DNA from: Terriglobia bacterium
GTDB lineage: Bacteria; Acidobacteriota; Terriglobia; Terriglobales; Acidobacteriaceae
Direction of reading: 5' to 3'
Length of the DNA stretch: 64,000 bases
Assembly (NCBI GenBank): GCA_032252755.1
Contig: JAVUPY010000054.1
Location: 62,001 to 126,000, forward strand
The first letter of the stretch is position 1. Every line of letters starts with the position of its first letter. Below the pieces are notes generated by a model. It was given only the letters and a program-made list of their open reading frames with translations. It was not told where the DNA came from and did not search any database. Below are positions 34,999 through 43,206 of the stretch, piece by piece. Position numbers and translations under genes: made by a program.

Positions 34999-37320
34999 CT
35001 ATTTCTTGAACTGCATCGGTCTCACGATCACCTTGGCCGATCCCATGTTGTCGAACTGGTCGTACACGCGGACGACAACGACGTGTTCTTCGTCGCTCGT
35101 GTTTGCGGGCTGCTTCTTGCCGCGCGCGCGAAGTTCGGGCTGAGTTGTGGTTGTGTTGCTCGAGTTCGGCATCGGAACCGTCACGTCGTAATTCTCGGTC
35201 TTGGCATCGGAGAGTTCACCAACAGGCGCGACGAACTGCCACTCGCCTGCATCTACCGAGTACTCGGCGCGTCGTACCGGAGAGAAGGAGTCGATCCCGG
35301 TGAACGTGATGTGCAGCGTATCGCTTTCCTGGGTTGCCGCGAGGTTAGTGACGACTGGAGGCGTGGAGTCGACCTCGAAGCGCGGGCTGACGCGCGATCC
35401 GGTGAGCGCGTGGTCAGGCGATTCGGTAGGCGAGTCGCTGGCGACGATCTCGATCTGGTAGCCGCCGTCGGGCAGCAGACTGGACTCGAAGGAGTAGTAG
35501 CGATCAGCCAGGTTGTCCTTGAGGAGCTTCCAGCGAGTCTCGTTGTCGCCGCGATAGTAGATGGAGTAGCTGAGCTGGTCGTCGTTCTCGTCGTGCGCGC
35601 GCCAGTTGACTGAGACGTAGTCGCGATCGTTGGCGGTTCCTGGGAGGTTCGGGTTGATCGGTTGCGGGTTATTGAGCACGTCGCTGATGGAGCGCGGCGT
35701 CGTGAGATAGCGCGACCCCACGATGACGCTCACCTCGTCCACCTCCGGCGCAACGTTCTTGGGCAGGTAGTTGATGGTGACGCTGTTGACCTGTGGCGCT
35801 GGGTTCCCGGCGTGGAGCACGGCTCGCCACTGGACGTAGCGCGCAGCCGGAACCTGGAGAGTGGGATCGTGCTGGAGATCGACCTTATTCCAGTTGCTCC
35901 AGTTGCGATCGGGATTATCGACATTACCGGAGCGGGCGAAGAGCTCAACGTTGCCCTTGGAGAGAAGCTCGACACGTCCCCAGCGCGAGAAGTTGTGGGC
36001 GTCGAAGACGTCGCTCTCGAAGCTACCTTCGGAAATGGGAGCGCTGTCGATGAGGAATATCTTGCCGAGATTGCTGGTAGCGACGTACAAGCCCTTGGGC
36101 CCGTGGGTGAATCCGACGACCTGGTTGGCGCTGGCCTTGAGCAGGTCGGTGAAGTCGCCGTTCATCCCGATGGCATAGATCTTGCCCTTGTTCCCGGTTC
36201 CGGCGATGAGGCGGCCGTCGCCGTCGAAGGCGAGAGCGTAGACGAGGTCTTCGCGCGAGGACCACAGTCGCCTGGGCGAGCCGTCAGGCGCGATTCGGTA
36301 GACTTCGGAGCCAGTTGCGCCGAGGCCGGGAACGGGGATTTGCTGCTGCAGTTGAGGCGCAGGAGTTTGCGAGAGCTGGATGGTTGGTTTCGCGCCGACA
36401 ACCGGCGGTTGCGCGGGCTGAGGCTGCGGAGCGAACGTCGCGGGCGGAACCACGCTGGGACGCTTGTCTCCGGCAGCGGCGGCGTAAATGTTGCCTTGCG
36501 CGTCGATGGCCAGGGCGGTGATCTCTTTCTTTGGCGCGCTGTAGAGGACGAACGCTTCTCCAGAGGGCGAGATACGATAGATGAGGCCGCTTCCGTCGGA
36601 GCCGGCGATGAGATTTCCATGCGGGTCAAAGGCGATGCAGCGAATGTGAGCTTCGTCGGAGCGGAAGAACAGAGACGAGGTGCCATCAGGATTGACACGG
36701 AAAATCTCGCCGTGATCGCCGGTGGCAACATAAAGACGGCCGTCGGGATCGAGTGCGAGCGCCCAAATGTACTTTGTTCTGGGTTCGAAGTAGACGCTAG
36801 ACGTGTACTCGGGATCGATGGCAACGTCGGGCCGGTTTTCCTGCTGGCTCGCGGTCGCAGCCGTGGACGCAGATTTAGCAGAAGACTTCGCGTTAGCAGC
36901 CGACTTCGGAGCAATGCGGTAGACGCGGCCGTCGGGCGAAGTCGCGGCGTAGATCACGCCGTTCTTTCCGGCGACCAGGGCCTGCACCTGCAACTCTTCG
37001 GGAGCCAGGACGACGCTAATTTTGCCTTCGGGATTGATTCGGTAGACGCGCGACGGCGCACCGGCGGCGGCGAAGACGTTGCCGCGATCGTCGCTGGCAA
37101 TGGACCACAGGAAGGTCGATTGCGTGGTGGCGAGGGCGCGGAAGGCGGGCGCGAGCTCGATATATCCGTCGCTGCGAATGGCGATGCCCTTGGATGTGCC
37201 GCGCTCGAAGTCATCGAAATTGCCCTGTACCCAAGTGCGCGTGCCTTGGGCGAAAGCGGCTGCGGTGATGAGGACAAATGCAGAGAGACGAAGAAGATTG
37301 ATGAGTGACGAGTTTTTCAT
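34999..37320 (-). CDS. secreted beta-propeller (NHL/SMP-30-like) protein
   Basis: The 773-residue protein has a signal peptide (about 1-25, ending AAAFAQG). Two blocks of propeller blades follow (about 60-400), with repeats such as GNVFAAAGAPSRVYRINPEGK, DGRLYVATGDHGEIFRVNPDG and GNLIAGSDGSGLIYRISPSG. A proline/glutamine-rich insert and Ig-like C-terminal domains (about 520-760, WRAHDENDDQLSYSIYYRG) come next. It is likely a periplasmic or surface binding protein. The start is ATG 37320; the frame continues upstream to 37425 through repeat DNA, which I exclude. Substrate unknown. Confidence 0.82.
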   Translation of the reverse strand: MKNSSLINLLRLSAFVLITAAAFAQGTRTWVQGNFDDFERGTSKGIAIRSDGYIELAPAFRALATTQSTFLWSIASDDRGNVFAAAGAPSRVYRINPEGKISVVLAPEELQVQALVAGKNGVIYAATSPDGRVYRIAPKSAANAKSSAKSASTAATASQQENRPDVAIDPEYTSSVYFEPRTKYIWALALDPDGRLYVATGDHGEIFRVNPDGTSSLFFRSDEAHIRCIAFDPHGNLIAGSDGSGLIYRISPSGEAFVLYSAPKKEITALAIDAQGNIYAAAAGDKRPSVVPPATFAPQPQPAQPPVVGAKPTIQLSQTPAPQLQQQIPVPGLGATGSEVYRIAPDGSPRRLWSSREDLVYALAFDGDGRLIAGTGNKGKIYAIGMNGDFTDLLKASANQVVGFTHGPKGLYVATSNLGKIFLIDSAPISEGSFESDVFDAHNFSRWGRVELLSKGNVELFARSGNVDNPDRNWSNWNKVDLQHDPTLQVPAARYVQWRAVLHAGNPAPQVNSVTINYLPKNVAPEVDEVSVIVGSRYLTTPRSISDVLNNPQPINPNLPGTANDRDYVSVNWRAHDENDDQLSYSIYYRGDNETRWKLLKDNLADRYYSFESSLLPDGGYQIEIVASDSPTESPDHALTGSRVSPRFEVDSTPPVVTNLAATQESDTLHITFTGIDSFSPVRRAEYSVDAGEWQFVAPVGELSDAKTENYDVTVPMPNSSNTTTTQPELRARGKKQPANTSDEEHVVVVRVYDQFDNMGSAKVIVRPMQFKK

Positions 37321-37326
37321 TGATCC

Positions 37327-37372
37327 AATACGAAATGACGAAACGACGAATGCCGGAATGATGAATCGGAAA
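37327..37372. repeat. 7-8 bp periodic array upstream of the beta-propeller gene
   Basis: AATACGA, AATGACG, AAACGACG, AATGCCGG, AATGATG, AATCGG run in series just before the ATG at 37320 (minus strand). The series AATGACG...AATGCCGG...AATGATG is nearly the same as AATGACG...AATCCCGG...AATGACG at 25803-25835. Confidence 0.65.
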
Positions 37373-37512
37373 CACGATGGACGAATGTGAGATTGACGAT
37401 TGATGTAATTCTCAAGGTTTGGCATTCAATTCGTCAAATGTGAGTCCCCCAAAGAACCATTCCCTATGCGCGCCGAATGCAGAGTGAGCACAGAGGGCCA
37501 CAGGGGCCCCCA

Positions 37513-37549
37513 AAAAAGCCCCCGATATGCGCGCGAGCGGAGCGCGCAT
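37513..37549 (-). terminator. terminator of the SpoIVB-type peptidase gene
   Basis: On the minus strand ATGCGCGC (37549-37542) and GCGCGCAT (37534-37527) form an 8-bp stem, with CTTTTTTGGG 15 bases on. It is placed directly after the stop at 37565. Confidence 0.6.
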
Positions 37550-37564
37550 CCGGGCCACAATCTC

Positions 37565-39343
37565 TCAGCGGATGTTGACGGTGATGACTTGCGAGCCGGT
37601 GACGACGTAGTCAAAAGGTGTGCTCGCTTCGCTCACCGACGATTCGCCGACGAGGACCATATCCTGCGTGCCGCGCATGCCTTCCATCACGTTAATGACG
37701 GAGAGGGGCAGGGTTGGCATGACCTTATCTTCGACGACGGCCTGCGGGTTTGCCTCGAGCAGCGAAACGTAGAGGCGGCTGTTTTCGTGCTGCTTGTTGA
37801 GCTGCGCGATGGTGGATTGCAGGTCCATGCGGCGCTGCTGTAAGCCGGTATGGCTCATGCGATCGAGCGTGTCACCGTCGCTGACGAGGATGCGGAGGGT
37901 GCCGCGTGGCGTCGAGGTCGGAATCCGGATGGGAACCTGGCGCACGATGCGCTCACCACGATAGGGGCGAAGCACGGTTTCGACGACGATTTCATCGCCC
38001 GGGCGGGCTTCGGTGACGTCCGTGCGTGCGGTTTCGAGACGCGCCCACCGGCGATCGGGAACGAGATCGATGTTCAGTTCTACACCGTTGATCTTTGGCT
38101 GCTCGTAGGGGTTGTCGAAGATGCGGCTAAAGCGTTCGCCAAGAGCGGTGGCGATGGCGGCGGCGGTCGGCGTATTGCTGTCGCCGGGGGCGTACATGTT
38201 GTTCAGTTCCAGTTTCGGGTAGCCGGCGACGTTGACAGAGCCCTCGACGCGGAAGGTAGTGTCTTCGCTGTACTCATTAATGCCCTGGATGGCGCTGTAA
38301 ACCGTCGACATCATGGCGACAGGCGTGAAGCGCGCATTGTTCAGGACTTCGAAGTGGAAAGTCTTCGGGTTCGAGATGCCGTGAAAACTCAGCGTGACCG
38401 GAATCATCTCGGGTTGCTTGCCGAATCGGCCGAGAATGCCGGTGTGGCGATCCTGCATGAAGGCGCCGATCTGTTCGGTGGCGGTCGCAATTTTGAAGGC
38501 GTTGGCTGGCGAGGGCAGCGTCGCGAGTACCGTCGATTTTGTCATCGGCATATCGACATTGCCGAAGTCCATCAGCGGGTGGCCGCACGCGAGAAGATGG
38601 GTGGCGTCCACGTAGGTGACGGTGCAAGTGGCAGTAATGTCCATGTCGCCGCGGACGAGGACAGCGCTGACAGAAGAACCGGGCTCGATGGGCTCAGGCT
38701 GCTTGGTATTTTCGGCGGAGCCGACGCCCATCACCGGGACGATGCCCGCGGCGGCGAACTGGGGCGCGAAACGCTTTACTGCGTCAGTAGTAAAGCCGGA
38801 GAAAACCAATGGAGTGTCGATCGGTCTCAAGTACTGATACGGTGTCGCGACCTGCGGATCGATGCCGGGACCGCCGGTGGCTTCCGGCGATTCGGGACTG
38901 GCAGCAACCGGCGTCGGAAGCGGCGTTTGCGACGTGTCCATCTCATTGATTTCGAGCATTTTCTCGATCGGCGTCACACCAGCAATGGGTTCCTTCGAAA
39001 ATTCCCCAATGCGGTAAGAGATGGCGCCGACAAGTTTGCCGTCGATGTAAACAGGGCTTCCGCTCATTCCGGCAACTACACCGGTGAAATCGGGTTTTGC
39101 ACCGTGAAGGCGAACGAGGATGATGTCACCTTTGGGCCCGGTCATGTTGCGAAGAATGCCAAGGACCTCCACGCCCATAGGCTCGGGCTTAACGCCCTGG
39201 AATACGGTATAGGCGGTCCCTGTCATGCCGATTTTCACCTGGCTCAATGGCATGATGGGGACGCTGGTTTTTTCAGCAGCAAAGGCACAGATCGATGCAA
39301 GGGACAAGACGAAGACTGAAAGGGGCGCGAGAAGTCGTTTCAT
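37565..39343 (-). CDS. secreted SpoIVB-type serine peptidase (family S55)
   Basis: The 592-residue protein has a signal peptide (1-22, ending ICAFA) and an S55 domain (about 28-330). The GMSGSPVY motif (residues 92-99) is typical of the nucleophile region, and an invariant ACGHPLMDFG block supplies the catalytic His. In Bacillus, SpoIVB cleaves SpoIVFA to fire sigma K; Acidobacteria do not sporulate, so the target here is unknown and could be an envelope sensor. The Pro-rich loop after ETGxx (residues 135-160) and the long beta C-terminus (380-590) are extra. It is divergent from the VWFA gene at 39497. Confidence 0.85.
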   Translation of the reverse strand: MKRLLAPLSVFVLSLASICAFAAEKTSVPIMPLSQVKIGMTGTAYTVFQGVKPEPMGVEVLGILRNMTGPKGDIILVRLHGAKPDFTGVVAGMSGSPVYIDGKLVGAISYRIGEFSKEPIAGVTPIEKMLEINEMDTSQTPLPTPVAASPESPEATGGPGIDPQVATPYQYLRPIDTPLVFSGFTTDAVKRFAPQFAAAGIVPVMGVGSAENTKQPEPIEPGSSVSAVLVRGDMDITATCTVTYVDATHLLACGHPLMDFGNVDMPMTKSTVLATLPSPANAFKIATATEQIGAFMQDRHTGILGRFGKQPEMIPVTLSFHGISNPKTFHFEVLNNARFTPVAMMSTVYSAIQGINEYSEDTTFRVEGSVNVAGYPKLELNNMYAPGDSNTPTAAAIATALGERFSRIFDNPYEQPKINGVELNIDLVPDRRWARLETARTDVTEARPGDEIVVETVLRPYRGERIVRQVPIRIPTSTPRGTLRILVSDGDTLDRMSHTGLQQRRMDLQSTIAQLNKQHENSRLYVSLLEANPQAVVEDKVMPTLPLSVINVMEGMRGTQDMVLVGESSVSEASTPFDYVVTGSQVITVNIR

Positions 39344-39496
39344 ACAGACGGTGGCCCTGACTTCCTTTCGTTGCGCCCTTCCGACGAGCGTAGAATGAAG
39401 CGACAGAGATATCGCTCTGCTACGTATGTAAACGCCGGAAAGGTGAAAAGTTGCATCCTATACTAGCAGAGACACACCACACATGAGGATCCGGTC

Positions 39497-40687
39497 TTGA
39501 AGCAGATTTCCCTTAATTCGCGTATGAAATCCCCTAGTTCAGTCGCCTGGATGTCAATGATCGTGCTGGTGTTAGCGCTGGTTATTGCTCCGCTGGCGGT
39601 GGCGCAGGACCAGCAACAGGGTCAACAGCAGCAGAAACCGGGACAACAGCAGGCGCCACCAGAAGCAGGCGGACCGGAAGGGGACATCGGACCGATTGCG
39701 ATTCCGAAGAAGAAGGAAGAGGCGCCACCACCTCCGCCGCAGCCAAAGGCGCCCGCGGGGATGCCGGATTACTCGCTGACAGTGGATGTGCCGCTGGTTT
39801 CACTGGACGCGATGGTGCTGACGAAAGACGGTCAATTCATTCCGGGACTGCAGAAGGACAACTTTAAAGTATTGGAGGATGGCGTACCTCAGAAGATTGT
39901 CAACTTCGGTCAGACGCAGGCACCCATCACGGCGGTCCTGCTAGTGGAGTTCTCGAACTCGAACTACGCGTTCATGTCGGACGCTCTGCGCGCCTCGTAC
40001 GCATTTGCCGACAGCCTGAAGAAGGACGACTGGGTAGCGATTATCGAGTACGACATGCAGCCGCATATCCTGCTCGACTTCACTCAGGATAAGAATAAGG
40101 TTTATGGCGCGCTGAACATGCTGCGCATCCCGGGCTTCAGCGAAAGCAACCTGTTCGATGCGCTGGTAGATACGTTGGACCGTTTGGACAGAATTCAGGG
40201 ACGCAAGGTGCTGGTGATTGTCGGCAGCGGGCTCGACACCTTCAGCCGCATCACATACGACAAAGCGATCAAACGTGTGAAGGAATCGAAGGATGTGACC
40301 ATCTTCACGGTGAGTACGGGCGAAGCGTTCCAGATCTGGGCGGAAGGACGGCTATACGGTTCGATGCGGGAAATGGATTACCTGCAGGCGAAGAACCAGT
40401 TACGCACGTTCGCGGAACTGACCGGAGGGCGCTCCTACAGCCCACGCTTCGAAGGCGAGATGCCAGGAATCTTCCAGGAGATCGGACAATCTGTGCGGAA
40501 CCAGTACACCATCACGTATCACCCGACGAATAAAGCGCTGGACGGGACGTATCGCAAACTGAAAGTCGAACTGGTGGATCCACAGACAGGGAAGCCTCTG
40601 ATCGTGCAGGACGCGAAGAATCACAAGAAGCTGAAATACGAAATTATCGCGAGGTCGGGGTACACGGCGAAACATACGGTTGAGTAA
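39497..40687 (+). CDS. VWFA-related protein, acidobacterial type (degenerate MIDAS)
   Basis: The 396-residue secreted protein has a signal peptide (to about residue 36, AVAQD), a Gln/Pro-rich linker (37-90) and the family's N-terminal beta domain (VPLVSLDAMVLTKDGQFIPG, NFKVLEDGVPQKI). A von Willebrand A fold follows (about 145-330). The metal site that normally reads DxSxS is EFSNS here, and the TDGGD motif is replaced by VGSGLDT, so metal binding is doubtful. The start is TTG 39497 after GAGGAT; ATG 39524 is an alternative. A paralogue with an intact site lies at 57492. A perfect terminator follows. Confidence 0.88.
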   Translation: MKQISLNSRMKSPSSVAWMSMIVLVLALVIAPLAVAQDQQQGQQQQKPGQQQAPPEAGGPEGDIGPIAIPKKKEEAPPPPPQPKAPAGMPDYSLTVDVPLVSLDAMVLTKDGQFIPGLQKDNFKVLEDGVPQKIVNFGQTQAPITAVLLVEFSNSNYAFMSDALRASYAFADSLKKDDWVAIIEYDMQPHILLDFTQDKNKVYGALNMLRIPGFSESNLFDALVDTLDRLDRIQGRKVLVIVGSGLDTFSRITYDKAIKRVKESKDVTIFTVSTGEAFQIWAEGRLYGSMREMDYLQAKNQLRTFAELTGGRSYSPRFEGEMPGIFQEIGQSVRNQYTITYHPTNKALDGTYRKLKVELVDPQTGKPLIVQDAKNHKKLKYEIIARSGYTAKHTVE

Positions 40688-40718
40688 AGACGCCTTTCAC
40701 GATTTAGTTGGGACTAGA

Positions 40719-40746
40719 AAAAGGAGCCGCTATGACGGCTCCTTTT
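40719..40746. terminator. bidirectional intrinsic terminator
   Basis: AAAAGGAGCCG (40719-40729), six-base loop, CGGCTCCTTTT (40736-40746): perfect 11-bp arms between the VWFA gene and the converging small membrane-protein gene. Confidence 0.92.
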
Positions 40747-40767
40747 GTTGTCTCTGCGGAGAGAGGG

Positions 40768-41025
40768 TTATGCGACCTCGCGGCTATAATAGTCGGTCCC
40801 GTGCTGCTTCACGAGTTTGTTATAGACGCCCATGATGAGAAACGCGGGTGCCCACTGACCGACGAACAAAGCCCATTCGTCTTTACCAAACCCTTTCAGG
40901 ATTGCCGATGCTGCCATTAAGCCGACAGCCGCGCCTAAATATCCGGACGACGGAATTTTCGAAGTTTGGGATTCCAGCGCGCCTGTTACCCGGTCTTCTC
41001 TTTGCCCGCGAACGCGAGTCTCCAT
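40768..41025 (-). CDS. small two-helix membrane protein, unknown function
   Basis: The 85 residues have a charged N-terminus (METRVRGQREDRVTGA), two hydrophobic segments (about 29-46, YLGAAVGLMAASAILKGFG, and 51-66, WALFVGQWAPAFLIMGVYN) and a short charged tail. AGGAGA lies 5-6 bases before ATG, which supports the start. I do not recognise the family; small proteins of this kind are common near stress genes in Acidobacteria. Confidence 0.7.
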   Translation of the reverse strand: METRVRGQREDRVTGALESQTSKIPSSGYLGAAVGLMAASAILKGFGKDEWALFVGQWAPAFLIMGVYNKLVKQHGTDYYSREVA

Positions 41026-41156
41026 AGCTGTCTCCTATGTTGGAATTTCGAACTGGTTGGTACCCCTATGAGATGAGGTAGCAACCAAATCGGGAATTGC
41101 TGGGTGGAGAAAATCGAGGGCTGGCATGAGCAGGCGTCCACGAGGGCCTGGAAATT

Positions 41157-41549
41157 CTAAGCGTCGGCGGAAAACATAGAGGCGTTATTCAGGATTGCGC
41201 TTCGCTTGGATTCAAGCAGATTGACGATCTCCTCCGCCGTGCCTGGAGCCACGCCCACTTCGGCGAGGGCATCGCGGAAGTGGTTGACGAAGGTGTTGAA
41301 GTGGGCATCCGTCAAACCCAGCATGCGGGCGTTTACGTGAGCGGCGACGATGTCCTTTCCCGTATACACGACGCGACCGCCGAGGAGCATGGAGATGAAC
41401 ATGCTTTGTCGCGCAACGAGGTGCTTCATATCGACGGATTGGAAGAAGGGCTGCAACTCGGGATCGGCGAGCACGCGACGATAGAAGGCTTCGGTCGCGG
41501 CCCAAATGGTGCGGTTTCCACCGATGGTGTCATAGAGTTTGTCGATCAT
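41157..41549 (-). CDS. group I truncated haemoglobin
   Basis: This 130-residue globin has the short 2-on-2 fold: KLYDTIGG at the start, FYRRVLADPELQPFF on helix B/E, RQSMFISMLLGG and the proximal haem His71 in AAHVNARMLGLTDAHF. Such proteins bind oxygen or nitric oxide and often detoxify NO. The start is chosen at ATG 41549, 6 bases after GGAGG; an in-frame ATG at 41555 abuts the ribosome site and is less likely. Confidence 0.92.
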   Translation of the reverse strand: MIDKLYDTIGGNRTIWAATEAFYRRVLADPELQPFFQSVDMKHLVARQSMFISMLLGGRVVYTGKDIVAAHVNARMLGLTDAHFNTFVNHFRDALAEVGVAPGTAEEIVNLLESKRSAILNNASMFSADA

Positions 41550-41678
41550 AGCCATCCTCCAGTGGCGGGATTATACGACGAATACAGTGGACCAGCGTAG
41601 AAGGCAGAATTTCATCGATTCTGCCGGTTCAGGTAGCTCCCATAAGCAGTAACATAATCCAAGCGGGGAGATGCAGTC

Positions 41679-42065
41679 ATGCAAGTCATTACATCTCAAA
41701 ATGGGCAGACCGAGTTGACTTCATGGAAAGAGATCGCCACGTATCTGCAGAAGGCGGTGCGGACGGCACAACGGTGGGAGGCACAGTTTGGATTACCGGT
41801 GCAGAGGCCGGATCCGCTGAAGAAGAGCATAGTGAGGGCTTCACGCGAGGACCTGGACCGATGGATGGCGACGCGGTGGTCTTCGCGTGCGGGGAAACCA
41901 GATGCTCGCGTTGTGTCCGATATCAAATGCGTGAGCGTGCGAAAAGAAATTGAGACATCGCATCTTTTGCGGGCTGAGCGCCGGCGACTTTTGGGTGAGT
42001 TGCGACAGCAGCGCGAGAAGCTACGACGTGAGCTCGCAGAAGTCTCTGGACGTAAGATCGCCTGA
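41679..42065 (+). CDS. small cytosolic HTH protein with C-terminal coiled coil
   Basis: The 128 residues carry at 10-62 the same excisionase/MerR-like helix-turn-helix as the regulator at 32568 (LTSWKEIATYLQKAVRTAQ, WEAQFGLPVQR). A linker and a highly charged helix follow (about 92-125, LRAERRRLLGELRQQREKLR) that could dimerise. No membrane helix. GGGGAG lies 8 bases before ATG. It is probably a DNA-binding regulator; the target is unknown, the nearest gene being the globin on the other strand. A strong terminator follows. Confidence 0.82.
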   Translation: MQVITSQNGQTELTSWKEIATYLQKAVRTAQRWEAQFGLPVQRPDPLKKSIVRASREDLDRWMATRWSSRAGKPDARVVSDIKCVSVRKEIETSHLLRAERRRLLGELRQQREKLRRELAEVSGRKIA

Positions 42066-42089
42066 CGCGCAAAGCCAGGTGTCCTTTCA

Positions 42090-42112
42090 AGAGTCGCCCC
42101 TTGGGCGACTCT
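42090..42112. terminator. bidirectional terminator
   Basis: AGAGTCGCCC (42090-42099), loop CTT, GGGCGACTCT (42103-42112): perfect 10-bp stem between converging genes (HTH protein and ZIP transporter). Confidence 0.85.
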
Positions 42113-42126
42113 AATTGGTTAGCTGC

Positions 42127-42858
42127 CTAGTGCAGATGGAAGATGTGATCGAAGATAAACATGAGGGCGGCTCCGACGAAGACGAGCAATGCCATGCGGA
42201 CCCCGGGTTCGTGATTGACCTCGGGCATGATGTCGCTGGCTGCGACGTAGATGGTGACGCCGGCGGAGATGGGCAGTCCAATATCGACGGCATGACGAGT
42301 GAGCGTCATGAGAAGTACGCCAGCAAACGTGGCGACGCCGAGCATGGCCGATGCTCCCCATGATTTGAAGCGGCTGCGGCCACTGGCCAGCATGACAGAT
42401 GAGATAGTGAAGCCTTCCGGAATCTTGTGCAGGAAGACGGCGAGGAAAACGATCCAGCCGAGCCGGTTGGAAACCAGGAAGCCAGACGCGATGGCGATCC
42501 CGTCAAAGAACGTGTGAATGAGAAGTCCGGTGAGTACGGATATGCTGCGGTTCGTGTGTTCGAACTCGTGATGGTGCGTCTCTTCGCCAAAGTGGAAATG
42601 CGGCGTGACGGTGTGCTCGAAGAAGTGGATTAGAAGATATCCGCAGAGAACAATGAACCCTGCGCCAGGGCCGCGAAGCTGGATGCTGGCGGGAACCATC
42701 TCGACGAGGGCGGTGGAGAGCATGAATCCGGCACCGAGCGCCATGAAGTACTTGAGATAGCGCTTCTCCCAATTCCGCTGGACAGGGATGAGACCGCCGA
42801 ATGTGTTGGCAAGAGCGGCGGTGAGGCCGAGGGTTAGGCTTAGGAGAGTGACGTTCAA
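42127..42858 (-). CDS. ZIP family metal transporter
   Basis: This 243-residue inner-membrane protein has eight predicted helices. Helix IV/V carries the metal site (LLIHTFFDGIAIASGF and FLHKIPEGFTISS), and a His-rich loop between III and IV binds metal (HFHFGEETHHHEFEH). It imports zinc or another divalent ion. The start is TTG 42858, whose first bases overlap the stop of the four-helix-bundle gene; no ribosome site is visible because the upstream DNA is a heptad array. A later start is possible (MALGAGFML is too late). Confidence 0.9.
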   Translation of the reverse strand: MNVTLLSLTLGLTAALANTFGGLIPVQRNWEKRYLKYFMALGAGFMLSTALVEMVPASIQLRGPGAGFIVLCGYLLIHFFEHTVTPHFHFGEETHHHEFEHTNRSISVLTGLLIHTFFDGIAIASGFLVSNRLGWIVFLAVFLHKIPEGFTISSVMLASGRSRFKSWGASAMLGVATFAGVLLMTLTRHAVDIGLPISAGVTIYVAASDIMPEVNHEPGVRMALLVFVGAALMFIFDHIFHLH

Positions 42859-43130
42859 GAAGTTCTCAGTTCTCGGTTCTCAGTTCTCAGTTGGATTGCT
42901 GAGTAGAGTCCGTTCAGTAATCGGCCGACTTCTGCGGTCTTTCGCGACAGCTTGTGCATTTCGTCTTCAGGAACATAACCCAATTCGGCGCGGAGTAACA
43001 ATTGGGTTTCAACTTCGGCCAGCGACCCGCGAGCATTGCTTAGAAATCTCAGGAACTCTTGTTGGGAGTACCTGGCCTGACCTTCGGCTATTTTGCTCGG
43101 AATCGAACGATAACTCGTTCCCATGATCAC
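42855..43130 (-). pseudogene. N-terminally truncated four-helix-bundle (23S rRNA intervening-sequence type) protein
   Basis: The 91 residues match helices 2-4 of the TIGR02436/four-helix-bundle family (IPSKIAEGQARYSQQEFLRF, ARGSLAEVETQLLLRAELGY). The family's first 35-40 residues (helix 1, of the FxDLxxWQKA type) are missing and not found upstream in any frame. The last residues (LRTENRELRTS) are encoded by the left heptad array. The gene core lies between inverted 17-bp repeats. It may be a remnant of a small mobile or repeat-linked cassette. Homologues occur in rRNA intervening sequences and next to diversity-generating retroelements (Avd). Confidence 0.7.
42863..42894. repeat. heptad array, left of four-helix-bundle gene
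   Basis: TTCTCAG, TTCTCGG, TTCTCAG, TTCTCAG, TTGG. Bases 42876-42892 are the exact inverse complement of 43168-43184. Confidence 0.85.
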
Positions 43131-43166
43131 CTTCAGCGAAACACTAAATCAGAGGCATTAGATTTT

Positions 43167-43187
43167 GAACTGAGAACTGAGAACTCC
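43167..43187. repeat. heptad array, right of four-helix-bundle gene
   Basis: GAACTGA, GAACTGA, GAACTCC, inverted relative to the left array (17 bp perfect). Confidence 0.85.
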
Positions 43188-43206
43188 TTATAGAGACAAT
43201 TTGGAA

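Noticed and set aside
42863-43187. CRISPR array
   Set aside because: Repeats are 7 bp with no spacers and are inverted; no cas genes.
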